From Sulfitobacter undariae (GTDB lineage: Bacteria > Pseudomonadota > Alphaproteobacteria > Rhodobacterales > Rhodobacteraceae), in the NCBI RefSeq assembly GCF_014196805.1, contig NZ_JACIEI010000023.1:1-33448 (forward strand): a DNA stretch of 33,448 bases, read 5' to 3'. Both the position numbers and the translations under genes were made by a program. Each line of letters starts with the position of its first letter. The stretch's first letter is position 1. The notes under the pieces are model-generated. The model worked only from the letters and a program-made list of their open reading frames with translations. It did no database searches and had not been told where the DNA came from. Positions 20,604 to 28,135 of the stretch are shown piece after piece.

Positions 20604-22328
20604 TTAAGATGTGGCGTCAAAATATCTCTGCAAAGGAAGCCATGTGACTTTCAACAGTAGTTCAATGGCCTCAGCCATAGCCTCAGGCGGCGATGATTTT
20701 CTGTAATCTTTGTCGTGGATATCCTTTCCCTCATGTCCGATAATGTCACGCACAACCTTGTCATCCACGCCAGTATGATCAAGTTGATTCTGGACGTAAT
20801 GCCGAAGGCTATGAAAGGAGAGCTTTGCTCCGTCCGCCCCAAGTTGCTGATCAATGATTTGGCGCATGCGGCGGCCAACTTTACGGCCAAACGCGTCATT
20901 CCCAGCTTCATAGAGGTCGGGGAAGAGGCTGTTTTGGTTGTTGTTTCTTGCTTGTTCAATATGGTCCAACAAACCAAGGTCAACCAAGTGGGAGTGAATG
21001 GGGATCAATCTGCGTGATGACAGATTTTTGATGCGGCGCAGCTCGGAATCCTCGATTGAGAGGCACGTAACGCCATCAATCTCAACGATGTCAGTCGGCG
21101 CGAGGCCTGCGATTTCCTCGCGGCGAGCGCCAGTATATGCGCCGATGAGAGGACACCAATAAATGCCGTTTTTGAAAATCTGCTGTCCGGATTTTGTCTG
21201 GCGACGTTCAGAATGTGAGCCGGTCCAGACCGGGTTTTTAAAGACCTCACGCAGTTGCTCTACAGAAAAGGCTCCGCGCTTGTCACGGGCACGGACGGTT
21301 TCTTTACGGCGCAGCTTTGTTGGCTTGAGATTGGGATCAACTGGTAAACCCTCATCCCGTGCCCAATCCGCGATTTGGTTGAGGTGATCAAGGTGACGGT
21401 TGATGGTTCCGACTGACAACCCGACCTTATCGAGAGGAAGCGCAGCGGCCTTGGCCATAACCTCATCGCGTGTTGATGCCTGATCCGTTGGGCTTTTGCC
21501 CCAACTTTTCGGCAACCTTGCAAGGTCGGCACGGAACGCCTTAACATCGGGTTGGCGAACTTGAGTAATGTCATCATGTCCGGTTAACATTGTGAACAGC
21601 GCCACAAAGCTTTGATATTGACGCAATGTCTTTTCCTCGATGCCTTCAGTGCGTTTGATCGCATTCATACGCTCTACGACGGCTCGTAAGGTGGAAAGCG
21701 GCAGGGCAGGGTCGGTCGGGGCGCTTGGAGGTGCCTTGGCCTTCAGGTCGCGTGTTGGCGTGTCTCCAGCCCATGCTTTTGCTTTTCCGGACACATACAG
21801 ATCCATGACCTGAGCGTATTCCAGTGCGGACAGGTGGTTTTGCCCCGTGTGCTCTTGAAAAGCGCGCCTGAGCGCCAGCTTGCGGGGCTCGCTGGCCAAG
21901 TCCTTACGGATCAAGTCAATATTACCATGCACGAGATCGGATGCCTCTGCTGAGACAGAGTGATTAAGGCCATGCGTCGCGATGCGCCCCCATGCTTCCG
22001 CCATTGCGGCATCGTGGCGGGCATCGTCCTCTGGATCGAGGTTGTCAACGCGCGAGAGCATACCGAGGCGGGCGATCTTTGTCCGTTCTTTACGGATCAC
22101 CTCGGCCAGAAACGCCCGACCGTGTTCCGGCGTAATGCGGCTTCCAATAATTTGCTCCATGATCACATCACTCTCTGCACTGACCTTTCGAGCCAAGATA
22201 TGCGCTTGATGGCGGTCTGTCGTCCCCAAGGAGAGCTTGATATCGATGATTTCTGTGGAAAAACGGCGTGTTTTCCGTCGCCATTGGTACACATCGCCGC
22301 GTTTTGACAGGTGAGGTTGTGTATGCAT
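20604..22328 (-). CDS. Tyrosine recombinase (phage-type integrase, DUF6538 N-terminus)
   Basis: Site-specific recombinase of 574 residues. The N-terminus (YQWRRKTRRFSTEIIDIKLS, then LGTTD) matches the DUF6538 domain common in large alphaproteobacterial integrases. A SAM-like core-binding domain lies around 220-350. The catalytic domain has Arg402 (GARREEIAGL), a likely Lys434, HSLR at 506-509, His532 (GHEG) and the nucleophile Tyr542 (DKDYRK), so all catalytic residues are present. Length is normal for this subgroup. No excisionase, phage genes or tRNA are adjacent, so it may be a solitary integrase or the remnant of an island. Inverted repeats upstream could be its control or recombination sites. 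Confidence 0.9.
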   Translation of the reverse strand: MHTQPHLSKRGDVYQWRRKTRRFSTEIIDIKLSLGTTDRHQAHILARKVSAESDVIMEQIIGSRITPEHGRAFLAEVIRKERTKIARLGMLSRVDNLDPEDDARHDAAMAEAWGRIATHGLNHSVSAEASDLVHGNIDLIRKDLASEPRKLALRRAFQEHTGQNHLSALEYAQVMDLYVSGKAKAWAGDTPTRDLKAKAPPSAPTDPALPLSTLRAVVERMNAIKRTEGIEEKTLRQYQSFVALFTMLTGHDDITQVRQPDVKAFRADLARLPKSWGKSPTDQASTRDEVMAKAAALPLDKVGLSVGTINRHLDHLNQIADWARDEGLPVDPNLKPTKLRRKETVRARDKRGAFSVEQLREVFKNPVWTGSHSERRQTKSGQQIFKNGIYWCPLIGAYTGARREEIAGLAPTDIVEIDGVTCLSIEDSELRRIKNLSSRRLIPIHSHLVDLGLLDHIEQARNNNQNSLFPDLYEAGNDAFGRKVGRRMRQIIDQQLGADGAKLSFHSLRHYVQNQLDHTGVDDKVVRDIIGHEGKDIHDKDYRKSSPPEAMAEAIELLLKVTWLPLQRYFDATS

Positions 22329-22332
22329 CTTT

Positions 22333-22356
22333 CATTCCGTTCATTGAAAACGGATG
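22333..22356. promoter_or_regulatory. Inverted repeat at the integrase start
   Basis: CATTCCGTT (22333-22341) and AACGGATG (22349-22356) form an imperfect inverted repeat directly before the integrase start codon, overlapping its ribosome binding region. It could be an operator or an mRNA hairpin. Confidence 0.4.
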
Positions 22357-22383
22357 GAACGCAAATGGCTGAGGTGGTGGAAC

Positions 22384-22399
22384 ACTGCGGTGCCGCAGT
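22384..22399. promoter_or_regulatory. Perfect palindromic hairpin
   Basis: ACTGCGG and CCGCAGT are exact inverted repeats separated by two bases. The site lies about 55 bases upstream of the integrase start and could be an operator. Confidence 0.55.
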
Positions 22400-22405
22400 T
22401 AAAGA

Positions 22406-22454
22406 CCATTCCCCTCATAAGGTCTTACATAACAAGTGCTTATGAGGGAAATGG
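22406..22454. repeat. 16-bp inverted repeat upstream of the integrase
   Basis: CCATTCCCCTCATAAG (22406-22421) and the reverse complement of 22439-22454 agree at 15 of 16 positions, with a 17-base spacer. This arm-and-spacer layout is compatible with a core recombination site or a dimeric regulator site. Confidence 0.7.
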
Positions 22455-22921
22455 CTCCGACGGTAGGGGCCAGTCTGACACGCTTAACGTATAGATATCA
22501 AAGGGAAATTCACCCTGACTCTCGTTCGATCACACCAAGACTCCGCGATGTGTACCCAATCGTGCCACTTGTCGTGTATTTCGGCAACCTTAATCTTGAG
22601 GCACTTTGAAAACCCTTTCAGGGTCGTAGTACAGGCCAGTATTGGCTGGAAGTATTAGTGCATTGCACACTGGTGCAAAATTGGTCTCTTTGAGCACGAC
22701 ACATTTGATCACGGCCGAGGTGTTGGGTGCACCATCAGCCAAGATGTTCTTGTAGCTTCAAGTTTAGGATGACTTTGCTGAATGCGAAATTTCGCCCAAG
22801 TCGTCTGTCGGAGTTTGCAGCCACCGAAACTTCGAGAACTGGTAGTCTAGTCTACTTCACATGTTTGTGAGGGGTGCAGATTGGGCGCTTGGCCCAGTGA
22901 GCTGTGGGTGTTAGTAATTTT
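22455..22921. other. Intergenic stretch without a gene
   Basis: About 470 bases with no supported reading frame. A 27-base segment at 22775-22801 (TTGCTGAATGCGAAATTTCG and following) resembles 26921-26947. It may be a remnant of a dispersed repeat. Confidence 0.4.
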
Positions 22922-22939
22922 ATTGAGTGATCACTCAAT
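22922..22939. promoter_or_regulatory. 18-bp perfect palindrome, probable TetR-type operator
   Basis: ATTGAGTGATCACTCAAT is an exact 18-base palindrome, 57 bases upstream of the yghU start. TGAGTGATCACTCA-like palindromes are typical targets of TetR-family repressors. No TetR gene is in the window, so the regulator would be encoded elsewhere. Confidence 0.7.
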
Positions 22940-22995
22940 CGATAGGGTTGAACCAAAGGTCGCCTCGTGCAAAATTTAAAAAAGGAATTTAGGCA

Positions 22996-23859
22996 ATGGC
23001 CAATTATACCCCGCCGAAGGTTTGGAAATGGGATTCTGAAAGCGGTGGCGATTGGGCCAGTATTAACCGCCCTATTTCGGGTGCGACCTTTAACGCGGAA
23101 CTGCCCGTGGGTAAGCACCCGTTACAGCTCTATTCGATGGGTACGCCGAACGGGCAAAAGGTCACCATTATGCTTGAAGAGTTGTTGGCTCTTGGGAAAG
23201 ACGGTGCGGAATACGACGCGCACCTAATCAGGATTGGTGAAGGCGACCAGTTTTCTTCAGGATTTGTGGCGATAAATCCGAATTCTAAAATTCCGGCTTT
23301 GATAGATCGCGACACCGGTGTCCGCGTGTTCGAAAGCGGCTCTATCCTGCTTTACCTTGCAGAGAAATTCGGTGCTTTTTTGCCTACTGATTCCGCTAAA
23401 CGCATCGAAACAATGAATTGGGTGTTCTGGCTTCAAGGATCAGCGCCGTATCTAGGTGGTGGTTTCGGGCATTTCTATGCCTATGCGCCGGAGAAGTTCG
23501 AATATCCCATCGATAGGTTTACCATGGAGGTAAAACGACAGATGGATGTTTTAGACTGGGAGTTGGCGGATCGCCGTTTTCTTGGTGGTGACGAGTATAC
23601 AATCGCGGATATGCTGACATGGCCCTGGTATGGCAATCTCGTTCTGGGCGAGAGCTATGATGCGGGTGAATTTCTGGATGTTGCAAGCTACACAAACCTT
23701 CTCCGCTGGGCAGAGGATATACTTGCGCGCCCTGCGGTTCAGCGTGGACGCATTGTGAACCGGACACGCGGCCCGCTGAACGAACAGCTTCACGAACGCC
23801 ATGACGCATCAGACTTCGACACCAATACCCAAGACAAGATTGCCTCAGTCAATAACTGA
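22996..23859 (+). CDS. yghU: YghU-type glutathione transferase / disulfide-bond oxidoreductase
   Basis: Cytosolic glutathione transferase of 287 residues in the YghU (Nu-class) group, which shows glutathione-dependent disulfide reductase and peroxidase activity. The long N-terminal extension (YTPPKVWKWDSESGG, then INRPISG) is the hallmark of the group. The thioredoxin fold follows, with MGTPNGQKVTIMLEEL, the cis-Pro NPNSKIPALID, and FESGSILLYLAEK for glutathione binding. The helical domain contains EYTIADMLTWPWY. AGGA lies before the ATG. A second glutathione transferase gene follows after 34 bases, so the two form an operon under the palindrome at 22922. Confidence 0.92.
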   Translation: MANYTPPKVWKWDSESGGDWASINRPISGATFNAELPVGKHPLQLYSMGTPNGQKVTIMLEELLALGKDGAEYDAHLIRIGEGDQFSSGFVAINPNSKIPALIDRDTGVRVFESGSILLYLAEKFGAFLPTDSAKRIETMNWVFWLQGSAPYLGGGFGHFYAYAPEKFEYPIDRFTMEVKRQMDVLDWELADRRFLGGDEYTIADMLTWPWYGNLVLGESYDAGEFLDVASYTNLLRWAEDILARPAVQRGRIVNRTRGPLNEQLHERHDASDFDTNTQDKIASVNN

Positions 23860-23893
23860 TCCCTCGTTTAGCTCCAATAATCAGGACTTTTAA

Positions 23894-24571
23894 ATGCTAA
23901 AATTCTACTATCACCCAACGCCTAACCCGCTCAAAATCGCTTTGTTTCTGGCCGAGACTGGGCTTCCGTTCGAACTGGTGCCCGTGGATACTGCCGAAGG
24001 TGAACAACACACGACCGAATTTCGCTCGATCAACCCGAATGGCAAAGTGCCCGCGATTGATGACGACGGCACGGTTGTCTTCGACAGCACGGCTATCCTG
24101 ATCTATCTTTCAGATAAAACAGGAAAGCTGGGGAGCGCACCAAAAAATCGTGGAGAATTACTGTCTTGGTTGCTATTCATTGCGTCCGGCCTCGGCCCGT
24201 TTTCCGGTCAAAGCGTTCACTTCCATCATTCTGCCCCAGAAGTTCTCCCTTATGCGAAGAACCGGTTCATGCGGGAAACTGAGCGTCACTACCAGGTGTT
24301 GAACGCACACTTGAAGGGCCGCGAATTCATTGTGGGAGATAGCTATTCTATCGCTGATATTTCTGCATGGGGTTGGGCGATCCGTGGTGGGCGCGTATTG
24401 GGCGGTGAAGGCCTTGCACAATTCCCAGAGGTCTACCGTTGGTTCAAGGCAATCAATGCCCGCCCCGCGGTAAAGCAGGCAGAGGAAATCGGGAAAAGTG
24501 AAACGTTCAAGGTTCCCGGAGACGAAGCCTCTCTCCGCGCGCTTTTCCCAAGCAACTACGTTGAATCATGA
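23894..24571 (+). CDS. Glutathione S-transferase
   Basis: Glutathione transferase of 225 residues in the bacterial YfcG/Ure2-like range. The N-terminal domain shows YYHPTPNPLKIALFLAE, the cis-Pro segment NPNGKVPAIDDDG, and FDSTAILIYLSDK. The helical domain carries FIVGDSYSIADISAWGW. It is probably co-transcribed with yghU and would join it in detoxification or redox repair. The substrate is unknown. Confidence 0.9.
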   Translation: MLKFYYHPTPNPLKIALFLAETGLPFELVPVDTAEGEQHTTEFRSINPNGKVPAIDDDGTVVFDSTAILIYLSDKTGKLGSAPKNRGELLSWLLFIASGLGPFSGQSVHFHHSAPEVLPYAKNRFMRETERHYQVLNAHLKGREFIVGDSYSIADISAWGWAIRGGRVLGGEGLAQFPEVYRWFKAINARPAVKQAEEIGKSETFKVPGDEASLRALFPSNYVES

Positions 24572-24643
24572 CTCTTTACCAACAGCCAAGACTTTTGATC
24601 GTACATTTGTCTTCGCACGGGGCTTGTTTCACAAATCGCCTGA

Positions 24644-24784
24644 ATGGATTCACTGTATGAATTCAGTGTGATATCTGGGGTGAACGAGCAGTTGGACATC
24701 AGCGAGGCACATCTGATCGAAAGCGATTTGAGCGATGTCGAATTCACCGTGCTTGGCATCCCGAAAACAGTGGCCGTGGCATAA
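24644..24784 (+). CDS. Short open reading frame, 46 aa, uncertain
   Basis: The frame starts MDSLYEFSVISGVNEQLDIS and ends in FTVLGIPKTVAVA. It is acidic, has no clear ribosome binding site and no family I recognise. Its composition looks protein-like, so it could be a remnant of a larger gene rather than an active one. Confidence 0.25.
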   Translation: MDSLYEFSVISGVNEQLDISEAHLIESDLSDVEFTVLGIPKTVAVA

Positions 24785-24853
24785 ATCAATCTGGTATAAG
24801 GCGTACTCATTCTACAGCCCTATTTGTGTTACAAAACAGACCCTGAACCTAAG

Positions 24854-24898
24854 TTAATGCCGCGCACAGGATTAAATTTTTCCAGTGCCCGGCATTAA
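24854..24898. repeat. 17-bp imperfect inverted repeat
   Basis: TTAATGCCGCGCACAGG (24854-24870) pairs with CCAGTGCCCGGCATTAA (24882-24898) with two mismatches around an 11-base AT-rich loop. No T-run follows, so it is not a classic terminator, though it lies between the glutathione transferase operon and a convergent small gene. Confidence 0.75.
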
Positions 24899-25001
24899 TA
24901 GCCTATTTTATGTTCGATAACATTTAGTTAAACAAAAAATTTTCCATACTTCATCATACTATAGACTGATCTGTATCTGTATAGAAGCATATGCATAAAT
25001 T

Positions 25002-25160
25002 CTATTTGTCGGTTTCCTCTTTGCCATCGTCACTCTCGGCATGATCTTGATCACCATTTTTGCCAGGGCTGTTTTTTAGATCGTGATGCATTTCGGCACC
25101 TTCAAAGCCAATGACGGTTTCCTTGCTTGGATCTATGTTTACCTTTTTCTTATCGGTCAT
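25002..25160 (-). CDS. Small charged protein, 52 aa
   Basis: The start is MTDKKKVNIDPSKETVIGFE and the C-terminal half is rich in Asp, Glu, Lys and His. AGGAG sits 6 bases before the ATG, a strong translation signal. The protein is hydrophilic and probably disordered at the C-terminus. No family is recognised. It is divergent from the trp leader and trpS, with 301 bases between. Confidence 0.65.
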   Translation of the reverse strand: MTDKKKVNIDPSKETVIGFEGAEMHHDLKNSPGKNGDQDHAESDDGKEETDK

Positions 25161-25426
25161 TCTTAACTCCTTTCATTTCTCCATGGGTCGCTTATAACAA
25201 CACAGTCGCTGTGGTGTATGTTTGTTGCGCCCAAACGGTTCATGATTGATCAACATTTGAAAAGCTATTTTGTTCCTGCAACGGTCGGATTCGATGCTCA
25301 ATCGAGATCAGCATCTACTTGACTAATCCCGAAGGCCGATTTCAAAATAGTAAATTGTAAGCTGAGGAGAGTAGGCATATTCTTGAAGTGTGAGGCCTTT
25401 TCTTAGATATTTGAGAGTTTGTTGCG
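25161..25426. other. Intergenic region upstream of the trpS leader
   Basis: The promoter of the small 52-residue protein gene should lie in the left part. No gene or clear repeat was seen. Confidence 0.35.
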
Positions 25427-25453
25427 TTGACTGATAGTCCATCGGGATATAAC
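25427..25453 (+). promoter_or_regulatory. Putative promoter of trpL-trpS
   Basis: TTGACT (25427-25432) and TATAAC (25448-25453) are spaced 15 bases apart. A transcript from here would begin around 25460, practically at the leader ATG (25462), so the leader peptide mRNA may be leaderless. No ribosome binding site is seen before the leader ATG, which fits. Confidence 0.5.
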
Positions 25454-25461
25454 AAACCCTC

Positions 25462-25509
25462 ATGAAATTGACCGTGATCACTCAGACAACTTGGTGGCTG
25501 ACCTCCTAA
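25462..25509 (+). CDS. Trp leader peptide of an attenuator (15 aa)
   Basis: The sequence encodes MKLTVITQTTWWLTS followed by TAA. Two adjacent TGG codons (25492-25497) are unusual in a random 15-codon frame. They lie just upstream of mutually exclusive RNA pairings and a terminator, as in classic trp attenuators. Ribosome stalling at these codons when charged tRNA-Trp is scarce would block segment 1 (CTG 25498-25500, CC 25502-25503, CCT 25505-25507), which otherwise pairs with segment 2 (25511-25521). Confidence 0.8.
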   Translation: MKLTVITQTTWWLTS

Positions 25510-25510
25510 T

Positions 25511-25568
25511 AGGGCGGCCAGACAATTTCATTGTATTATAGGGACCGCTGCAAGAGCGGTCTTTTTTT
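25511..25568 (+). terminator. Attenuator: antiterminator segment and intrinsic terminator
   Basis: The terminator pairs GACCGCT (25543-25549) with AGCGGTC (25555-25561), loop GCAAG, followed by seven T (25562-25568). It lies 44 bases before trpS. Segment 2 (GCGGCC, 25514-25519) can pair with GGACCGC (25542-25548) with one bulged A. That would break the terminator stem and serve as antiterminator. This is read by eye; folding energies were not computed. Confidence 0.8.
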
Positions 25569-25611
25569 GGTCTTTTCGTGCGGTGTGTCCTCAAATTTTG
25601 AGGAAAAAACC

Positions 25612-26613
25612 ATGACTAAACCCATAATTCTAACTGGCGACCGAACGACAGGGCCTTTGCATATTGGCCACTATGTTGGTTCTCTTCGCAGCCGATTGGA
25701 GTTCCAAGATACCCATGACCAATATCTGCTACTGGCTGATACCCAAGCCCTAACTGATAATGCCGATGATCCAGATAAGGTGCGACGCAATGTTATTGAG
25801 GTTGCATTGGACTACCTCGCCGTAGGAATTGATCCGTCCAAAACTACGATCTGCTTGCAGTCCCAGCTACCGGCTTTGGCAGAGCTTTCGATGTTGTATC
25901 TCAACTTTGTCACAGTCGCTCGGCTTGAGCGAAATCCGACAATTAAAGATGAAGTCCGCGCGCGCGGCTTCGGACGAGATATCCCGGCAGGTTTTTTGTG
26001 TTATCCAGCGGCTCAGGCTGCGGACATTACTGCGTTCAAGGCAACAATTGTGCCTGTGGGTGCTGATCAGGCACCACTTATCGAACAGACAAACGAGATT
26101 GTGCGTCGCATCAATGCGACGGCCAGTAAAATCATCCTTACTGAGGCCCAAGCTGTTATCCCAAAAACTGGCCGGTTAATGGGTGTGGATGGTAAAGCCA
26201 AGATGTCGAAATCAGGGGGCAATGCAATCGCTCTCTCGTCATCACCTGATGCCATTTCTGCGGCAGTGAAGCGGATGTTTACGGACCCCAATCATCTGAG
26301 GGTAGAAGACCCAGGTCAAGTCGAAGGCAATGTCGTTTTTGCATATTTGGATGCATTCGATGAAGATCTTGCAGCTGTTGAACAGCTGAAGGAACACTAT
26401 CGAAAAGGCGGCTTGGGAGATGGCAAACTTAAAAGGCGTCTTGAAGACATACTTCAGGTTTTGATTGAACCTATCCGAAACCGTCGTGCTGAACTCGCCC
26501 GCGATCCCAATTATGTTATCGATGTGATCAGGAAAGGGACTGAAAGGGCGAAAGTTCGGACCGAGGCCACAAAGCGGGAAGTCGTCAGCGGCATCGGACT
26601 GTTCCAATTCTAG
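25612..26613 (+). CDS. trpS: Tryptophanyl-tRNA synthetase, probably auxiliary type
   Basis: Class I aminoacyl-tRNA synthetase of 333 residues that charges tRNA-Trp in the cytoplasm. The HIGH motif is HIGH at 17-20 and the KMSKS loop is KMSKS at 197-201. The N-terminus ILTGDRTTGPLHIGHYVGSL follows the 'LTGDRPTG' type that I associate with Gram-positive and Legionella enzymes. The usual proteobacterial type reads like 'IQPSGxLxLGNYxG'. Domain order and length are normal and both motifs are intact, so it should be active. AGGA lies 9 bases before the ATG. A Trp-codon leader peptide and terminator precede the gene. The type suggests a second, horizontally acquired TrpRS, but whether the genome has another trpS cannot be seen here. 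Confidence 0.92.
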   Translation: MTKPIILTGDRTTGPLHIGHYVGSLRSRLEFQDTHDQYLLLADTQALTDNADDPDKVRRNVIEVALDYLAVGIDPSKTTICLQSQLPALAELSMLYLNFVTVARLERNPTIKDEVRARGFGRDIPAGFLCYPAAQAADITAFKATIVPVGADQAPLIEQTNEIVRRINATASKIILTEAQAVIPKTGRLMGVDGKAKMSKSGGNAIALSSSPDAISAAVKRMFTDPNHLRVEDPGQVEGNVVFAYLDAFDEDLAAVEQLKEHYRKGGLGDGKLKRRLEDILQVLIEPIRNRRAELARDPNYVIDVIRKGTERAKVRTEATKREVVSGIGLFQF

Positions 26614-27447
26614 TTGGATGTATCGGTTGTCCGGTCCGAGGTCTGCTATCCATTTTGGTGTTACGACACAAACTGCTCCTTTGCCGCGCTTTACCCTGAG
26701 GTTTTCCCTTCGGGTTTGCAAGATAGATGCCGGAGTTGGTGAAAATCCTCGATTCGGGCATCCTTGCGAAAATCACATGAAATATAGGGCTCAAAATTCA
26801 ACGGAATTATCCACGTCGCGCAATTTTTTTGTATATCCTCCCTTCTAATTCACGAAAGCACAATGGTATTGTAGCGCCCGATGATGCTAAACGCAGCAAG
26901 GCCCCCCAGTGAGGTGAGCCTTGCTGAATGCGGAATTTCGTCTAAGTTGGTAGGCTGAGTGTGTAACTGCCGTAACCTAACTCGTCTCATGTGTGCGATC
27001 TAAACAACCCGCTCTTACTTGGCCCTAACGGTAGAGCGCGGAGTTGTTAGGTAATTATAGTATTGATTTAAAGCGATAAAGTGTGAGCTCTGGTTCGGTG
27101 TAACAGACCCTTGATGACCTCGAATTTGAAGCACCCCGATCTCAAGGCTTTTCAAACCTTAACCCAGACGGTCATATTTTTTTGAGTGCGGCATTATTGC
27201 CCAGCTCTCCGAGTGAAAAATAAAATAAAGCCGCACGTGTGATGTGTGAGGTCGGTAAGTAGGCGGTCAATTGCAATGCCGTTAACCTGATTTTTTTAAA
27301 CGAACTCACCTGATCTATCTTTCGCACATCCGCGAGTGCTTCATGTTATGACAGATTCTGAGGCCCTTAACTATCGCAGGCAATAGTTAGCTCGCGCGAT
27401 TATTACCCTCCAATGTAACTTCTGGAACAAATTATAAGGTTGATGGA
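26614..27447. other. Long intergenic region after trpS
   Basis: These 834 bases contain no supported gene. They hold a perfect 9-bp hairpin at 26894-26926 (CAGCAAGGC and GCCTTGCTG). Its right arm runs into a 27-base segment (26921-26947) similar to 22775-22801. GTGCGGC (about 27196) and GCCGCAC (about 27228) are another inverted pair. The region is AT-rich and may be decayed. Confidence 0.4.
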
Positions 27448-27999
27448 ATGCTTTCATTACATGCAATGCCCGATGGGTTCACCAAGGGAGAATGCGAACT
27501 AATTATTGCGTCTATAGCTAATAATCCAACGGATGAAGCTCTGCTTGTCGGACGCAACAAAGATCATAACCTGCGCAAGGCAGAGTTGATCTGGATAGAT
27601 GACGTGATTGGTATGGAGTGGGTGATGGACCGCCTTATTGAGCTTGTACGCAAATCAAATACAGAACAGTTTGCATTTGATCTGCAAGAGTTTTCCGAAA
27701 GTCCGCAGGTGGCAATTTACAAGTCTTCAGATAGTGGTCATTTTACTTGGCATTCCGATATAGGTAGTGGTCCAACTTCCCGTAAGCGAAAACTCACCCT
27801 GGTTCTGCAATTAAGCTCTCCGGATGATTACGAAGGCGGGGCTTTGGAAATTATGCCTGGTGCCCAAGTTTTGACAGCAAGTCGGACACAGGGGGCTGTC
27901 AGTGTTTTCCCCAGCTTTATGCTTCACCAAGTAACTCCATTAAAAAGCGGCACACGCTATTCAATGACAGTTTGGGCGCACGGTCCGGCTTTTAGGTGA
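27448..27999 (+). CDS. 2OG-Fe(II) oxygenase (PKHD-hydroxylase-like)
   Basis: Predicted 2-oxoglutarate- and iron-dependent dioxygenase, 183 residues, cytoplasmic. The iron triad is visible: HxD in FTWHSDIG (His102, Asp104) and the distal His160 in FPSFMLHQV. Arg170 (KSGTRYSMTVW) is placed to bind 2-oxoglutarate. The EGGALEI motif (129-135) is typical of the prolyl-4-hydroxylase alpha-like family. AAGG lies 8 bases before the ATG. The substrate is unknown. It stands alone. Confidence 0.87.
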   Translation: MLSLHAMPDGFTKGECELIIASIANNPTDEALLVGRNKDHNLRKAELIWIDDVIGMEWVMDRLIELVRKSNTEQFAFDLQEFSESPQVAIYKSSDSGHFTWHSDIGSGPTSRKRKLTLVLQLSSPDDYEGGALEIMPGAQVLTASRTQGAVSVFPSFMLHQVTPLKSGTRYSMTVWAHGPAFR

Positions 28000-28135
28000 G
28001 AAGGTTGGCCGCAGGGCGGGAAGGCGCCAATTCGTCTATCAGGGATGCTTGAGCTTGCTGTTCGAGCAGAAATCTATGTTTCTCTAGGGGAGTTCAAGCT
28101 TGAAAGCCGTGCATCGAGGGCCAGAGATGGGGTGC

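Noticed and set aside
22329..22995. tRNA gene as integration target beside the integrase
   Set aside because: No cloverleaf-like sequence or tRNA 3' end could be found on either side of the integrase gene.
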